Shown: positions 31,643-34,598 of the stretch, in pieces
Numbering within the stretch: position 1 is the first letter of the stretch
How the letters are laid out: every line of letters starts with the position of its first letter
From: Limnochordia bacterium
GTDB lineage: Bacteria > Bacillota > Limnochordia > DUMW01
Length of the DNA stretch: 34,598 bases
Assembly (NCBI GenBank): GCA_023230925.1
Contig: JALNWK010000027.1
Span: forward strand, 1 to 34,598
Direction of reading: 5' to 3'
Translations under genes and position numbers: made by a program
Notes under the pieces: generated by a model
What the model saw: the letters and a program-made list of their open reading frames with translations, nothing else
What the model was told of the DNA's origin: nothing
Databases searched by the model: none

Positions 31643-33322
31643 ATGCGCACCATCTTAGCCGCCATATGTTGTGCATTATTGCTCCTGCAGCCCTTTGCCG
31701 ATGGAGAGGTAGCCGGTGCCAGCATTGGTCGGTATGGTGGTAGTCTCACCTTCGGTGTGGTAGGGACGCCCCGTACTTTCAACTACTTCATGGCGGAGGA
31801 TCATACTTCGCTTCTTATTCTGGACTTCGTATACGATGGCCTCGTTGAGTATGATTACCGCACGGGGGAACTAGTACCGGCTTTAGCTGCAAGTTGGGAT
31901 TTTAACCAAGAGGGAACTGTATGGACCTTTCATTTGCGTCAAGATGTCCTGTGGCATGATGGGGAGCCCTTTACCGCAGATGATGTCCTGTTCACCTTTG
32001 GTTTGATCTTCGATGAAACACTGCCCTTTCTATACAGGGAGTCCTTTTACATTGACGGAAGTCCCTTTGCCTACACAAAGTTGGATGATTATACCATCAG
32101 GCTGACTTTACCTAGACCCTTCGCGCCCTTGCTTTCGGCCTTAACGATGAAGATCATGCCCCGGCACAAACTAGCCCAGCCCTGGATGCAGGGGGAGTTT
32201 ACCAGGACTTGGGGGATTGATTGCTCCCTCTCCGATGTGGTGGGAACGGGTCCCTTCCAGTTAGTTCAGTATCAAAGGGGTCGAGAGGTAGTTCTCCTGC
32301 GAAATCCCAGATACTGGAAGAAGGATGCAAAGGGAAACCTTCTTCCCTATCTTACGAGACTGGTCATTCGTACCAAAAGTGACCTAGCACAGCTTTACCA
32401 GGACCTAGGGGCGGGTAGGTTGGATGTTTTTGAAATTCACCCGGGGACTGACTCGGCGTTACTGAAACAGATTCCCCCGGGCTACACTTTATATGACGCC
32501 GGTTTGGGTTTCTCAAGCAACATTCTGGTTCTCAATCAGGATCCAAACACCCTTGAAGAGATGAAGCACCGCGTATTTGCCGATCAAGCCTTTCGGCAAG
32601 CGATAGCCCACGCCATAGATCAGGAACGAATCATCCAGGAGGTGTATGGTGGTCTTGCGGTTAGACAAAGGGCTTTTGTCAGTCCGGCGTCCCGGTTCTA
32701 CCATGAGACTGCGGTACCTATCTACGAAAAGGATCTGCTAGCTGCTAGGGAGATTTTGCGTCTAGCTGGCTTTTCCTGGGATGAGGCAGATCTGTTACGT
32801 TCTCCCGATGGTTGGAGTGTAGAGCTGTCTCTTTGCTCCAATGCGGATAATCCTGAACGGGTCCGGATGGCTGATCTAATTGCTGAGGATCTGCGCCGAA
32901 TTGGTGTTTCCGTGGAACACCATCCCGTTAACGCAAACGTTTTTGTGCGCAAACTCTCCTGTGGTGATTGGGACTGTGTCCTTCTGGGTCTGGAAAGCAC
33001 TATGGAGCCCCATGATGGATGGGATATTTGGCACTCCTCGGGGTATTTCCACTTGTGGCAGCCTATGCAGTTAAGACCAAGTACTCCATGGGAAGGTGAA
33101 ATTGATCGTTTGTTTGAGGTTGGAGCTACTACCATGGATAGGAGAAAGCGGTATCAAGCCTACGCCGAAGCGCAAAGGATTGCAGCAGAGCAATTACCGA
33201 TGATCTTCTTGCCCACTGCCAGTCGCATGTATCTTGTTCGTGATAAACTGCAGAACGTGGAGGCCGTGGGTCCAAAGGGTGTGTTGGGGGAGATTACTAC
33301 CCTTTGGATTGAGAATCCCTGA
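31643..33322 (+). CDS. ABC transporter substrate-binding protein, family 5 (peptide/opine type)
   Basis: This extracytoplasmic solute receptor resembles DppA/OppA. A signal peptide occupies residues 1-26; AGA-S at 24-27 fits signal peptidase I. I see no proper lipobox, which is unusual for a Gram-positive binding protein. The SBP_bac_5 fold follows: GTPRTFNYFM, LAASWDFNQEGTVWTFHLRQDVLWHDGEPFTADDVLFTF, VVGTGPFQLVQY, and AFRQAIAHAIDQERII. Length is 559 aa. GGGAGGG lies seven bases before the ATG. No permease or ATPase genes lie beside it, so its partners are elsewhere or it works as a lone sensor-type receptor. Confidence 0.9.
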   Translation: MRTILAAICCALLLLQPFADGEVAGASIGRYGGSLTFGVVGTPRTFNYFMAEDHTSLLILDFVYDGLVEYDYRTGELVPALAASWDFNQEGTVWTFHLRQDVLWHDGEPFTADDVLFTFGLIFDETLPFLYRESFYIDGSPFAYTKLDDYTIRLTLPRPFAPLLSALTMKIMPRHKLAQPWMQGEFTRTWGIDCSLSDVVGTGPFQLVQYQRGREVVLLRNPRYWKKDAKGNLLPYLTRLVIRTKSDLAQLYQDLGAGRLDVFEIHPGTDSALLKQIPPGYTLYDAGLGFSSNILVLNQDPNTLEEMKHRVFADQAFRQAIAHAIDQERIIQEVYGGLAVRQRAFVSPASRFYHETAVPIYEKDLLAAREILRLAGFSWDEADLLRSPDGWSVELSLCSNADNPERVRMADLIAEDLRRIGVSVEHHPVNANVFVRKLSCGDWDCVLLGLESTMEPHDGWDIWHSSGYFHLWQPMQLRPSTPWEGEIDRLFEVGATTMDRRKRYQAYAEAQRIAAEQLPMIFLPTASRMYLVRDKLQNVEAVGPKGVLGEITTLWIENP

Positions 33323-33737
33323 TCATTCCCTGAGTATTGGCTTTTGGCCGGAACAGTACCCGAGAGGTCGGGAGCTTCAGCCACCATATACTTCACCGTC
33401 CTTACAGCAGTTTCGTGCAAGTTATGCACACTGTCCAAGAAAATCCTTGTAATGGATGATGTTTAGATCCCATGTTGGCGATGCTTACTGCCGTAGGCAA
33501 CATCGATGTCGCAAGCATAGCTGTAGAAAGCACTTTGATGAGCGGAGACTGCTGTAAAGCGCTGATCAATACCTGCACAAAGCACTACGACGTAAGGGAT
33601 GTCTGTTTAGGCGAGAGGGTAGGCAGACGATAGGTGAGGTCATTAGTAAATCGAGCCACGTCGCCGATTTATTCCTCTATGAGAGGCTTGATCCCGATAG
33701 AGCCTTTGCCTGAGTTTCTGTACACCACATCACTGAA
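33323..33737. other. 415-bp stretch with no convincing gene
   Basis: I see no family-like ORF, RNA gene or strong terminator here. A 53-codon frame at 33472-33633 has no ribosome site and no recognisable motif. A short CCCGA/TCGGG hairpin follows the binding-protein gene without a T run. The region looks like decayed or spacer sequence. Confidence 0.5.
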
Positions 33738-34259
33738 ATGCTGTTTGCCCTAGCTGTAATGATGATACTAAGCAGGCTGCTGAAAGTTGATTTCGGTTTC
33801 GGCCTTGGCGACAGGAGGAAAGGAACCAAATATGTAGTGGTGTATACTGCCATATTTGCAGGGGTCACACTTGTCTGCCATATACCTATGCTGATCTACA
33901 GCATGTTACTAGTCTATGACTCATTGAACAAAAGGAATACCTTGGAATGCTGGGCTTTGCTCCTAAGTGGGCTGGCCGAAGAGGTTTTGTATCGGGCGCT
34001 CCCCATCACAATGCTTGCACATGTAGTGGGGAAGAGCGTAAAGATAAAGTGGGGCATTACACTAGAGGTGATGATCGCCTCTTTCCTGTTGGTCATGGCA
34101 CACATGACATGGACCTTATTTCCGTTTACCATTGAAGCGAACTACTTCCAGCTGTTTTATGCTTTTGTACTAGGCGCTATCCAAGGCAAAGCGTACCAGG
34201 ACAGCCGCAGCGTTGTGTATCCGATAGCATCAGCAATGTGTTGGGGTATCTGCTTATAG
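33738..34259 (+). pseudogene. CPBP-type (Abi/CAAX) membrane protease, probably degenerate
   Basis: This is a 173-residue hydrophobic protein with four or five membrane segments. CPBP motif 1 is present (E81-E82-VLYR86), then H122 of motif 2 (LLVMAHMTW) and the G146/G150 helix (FVLGAIQGKAY). The fourth motif, normally HxxxN after a YPI segment, reads YPIASAMCWGICL and then stops, so both of its polar residues are lost. The ATG has no ribosome site, and a stop lies nine codons upstream in frame, so the N-terminus is also short. These points favour a decaying gene, but a divergent family member is possible. Confidence 0.55.
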
Positions 34260-34291
34260 TATTCGGCTAGTGTCTAAGGAAGATAGGTTAA

Positions 34292-34453
34292 TTGGCTAGG
34301 ATTCCGTCACAGTCCAGAACCACTGACATCACGCGAGTCGAAAATGAGGCTGATAATCCGCTCAGCTTGGATGCCAGACCGGAAGTTTTTGATTCGCAGG
34401 TGAGATTAAGGGAAAGGACAAGGCAGCTGCTAGCCAAGATATATCTAAGATGA
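34292..34453 (+). CDS. Hypothetical small protein (53 aa), doubtful
   Basis: A TTG at 34292 opens a frame encoding a charged, soluble peptide (LARIPSQSRTTDITRVENEA at the start, VRLRERTRQLLAKIYLR at the end). Composition is protein-like, with a likely helical C-terminus. The ribosome site is weak (AGG six bases upstream). I recognise no family. A second, 29-codon frame at 34508-34597 near the window edge is even less certain. The rest of 34260-34598 shows no feature. Confidence 0.25.
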   Translation: MARIPSQSRTTDITRVENEADNPLSLDARPEVFDSQVRLRERTRQLLAKIYLR

Positions 34454-34598
34454 TGGGGTCTTGATAAAACACGGGAGTATGAGTCAAGAATTTACGGGTT
34501 CAGGTAGGTGATCGCGAACGCGACGGATACCGCGGGTCCCATGAGAGAGAAGGGAAAAGAAGGGATCGAGAGGCTCAATCTCCAATATAGGAGATAAG

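Noticed and set aside
33472..33633. 53-codon ORF after the binding-protein gene
   Set aside because: No ribosome site, no recognisable motif, and it lies in decayed-looking sequence.

Overview
The window comes from the chromosome of an endospore-forming Firmicute. The evidence is a full sporulation signalling set (spoIIGA, sigE, sigG, spoIIR, spoIIP and a ymxH-like gene), the DNPR type of MurE that goes with meso-DAP peptidoglycan, strong AGGAGG-type ribosome sites, and frequent GTG/TTG starts. Base composition looks close to even. The gene content fits an uncultured, Limnochordia- or Clostridia-like lineage better than a Bacillus, but I cannot place it more precisely by eye.

Layout. 1-1315: the leader-distal part of a type I-C CRISPR array (20 identical 32-nt repeats, 19 complete spacers) with no cas genes in view, closed by tandem hairpins. 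1491-18558: a division and cell wall (dcw) cluster on the + strand, mraZ-rsmH-ftsL-ftsI/spoVD-murE-murF-mraY-ftsW-murG-murC-murB-murA-ftsQ-ftsA-ftsZ, headed by a three-box MraZ operator. murD is missing from its usual place between mraY and ftsW. 18581-20273: spoIIGA-sigE on the - strand, facing ftsZ. 20422-22192: sigG-spoIIR and a ymxH-like gene on the + strand. 22306-26962: nrdR behind a sigma-A promoter and a long foldable leader, then pgeF, ftsK/spoIIIE and rodZ. 27059-27847: a short spoIIP. 27893-30466: yqhH-yqhG (SNF2 helicase plus partner) on the - strand. 30594-31496: a beta-lactamase-fold serine hydrolase on the - strand. 31643-33322: an orphan peptide-binding protein. 33323-34598: gene-poor, with one degenerate CPBP-type membrane protein and small doubtful ORFs.

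How it fits together. The first half makes and polymerises lipid II and builds the Z-ring. The second half reuses that septum for sporulation. Early forespore sigma-F would drive sigG-spoIIR from a near-consensus promoter. SpoIIR would then signal across the septum to SpoIIGA, which cleaves pro-sigma-E. SpoIIIE pumps the chromosome into the forespore, and SpoIIP thins septal peptidoglycan for engulfment. Matches to sigma-E-type promoters lie in front of spoIIP and the serine hydrolase, with a sigma-E/sigma-K-type -10 in front of the ymxH-like gene. A sigma-F-type -10 lies in front of yqhH-yqhG. The window therefore seems to hold both the switch and several of its outputs.

Most worth a second look: the inverted spoIIGA-sigE cassette divergent from sigG-spoIIR, the structured nrdR leader, the missing murD, the set of sporulation promoter candidates, and the yqhGH pair.
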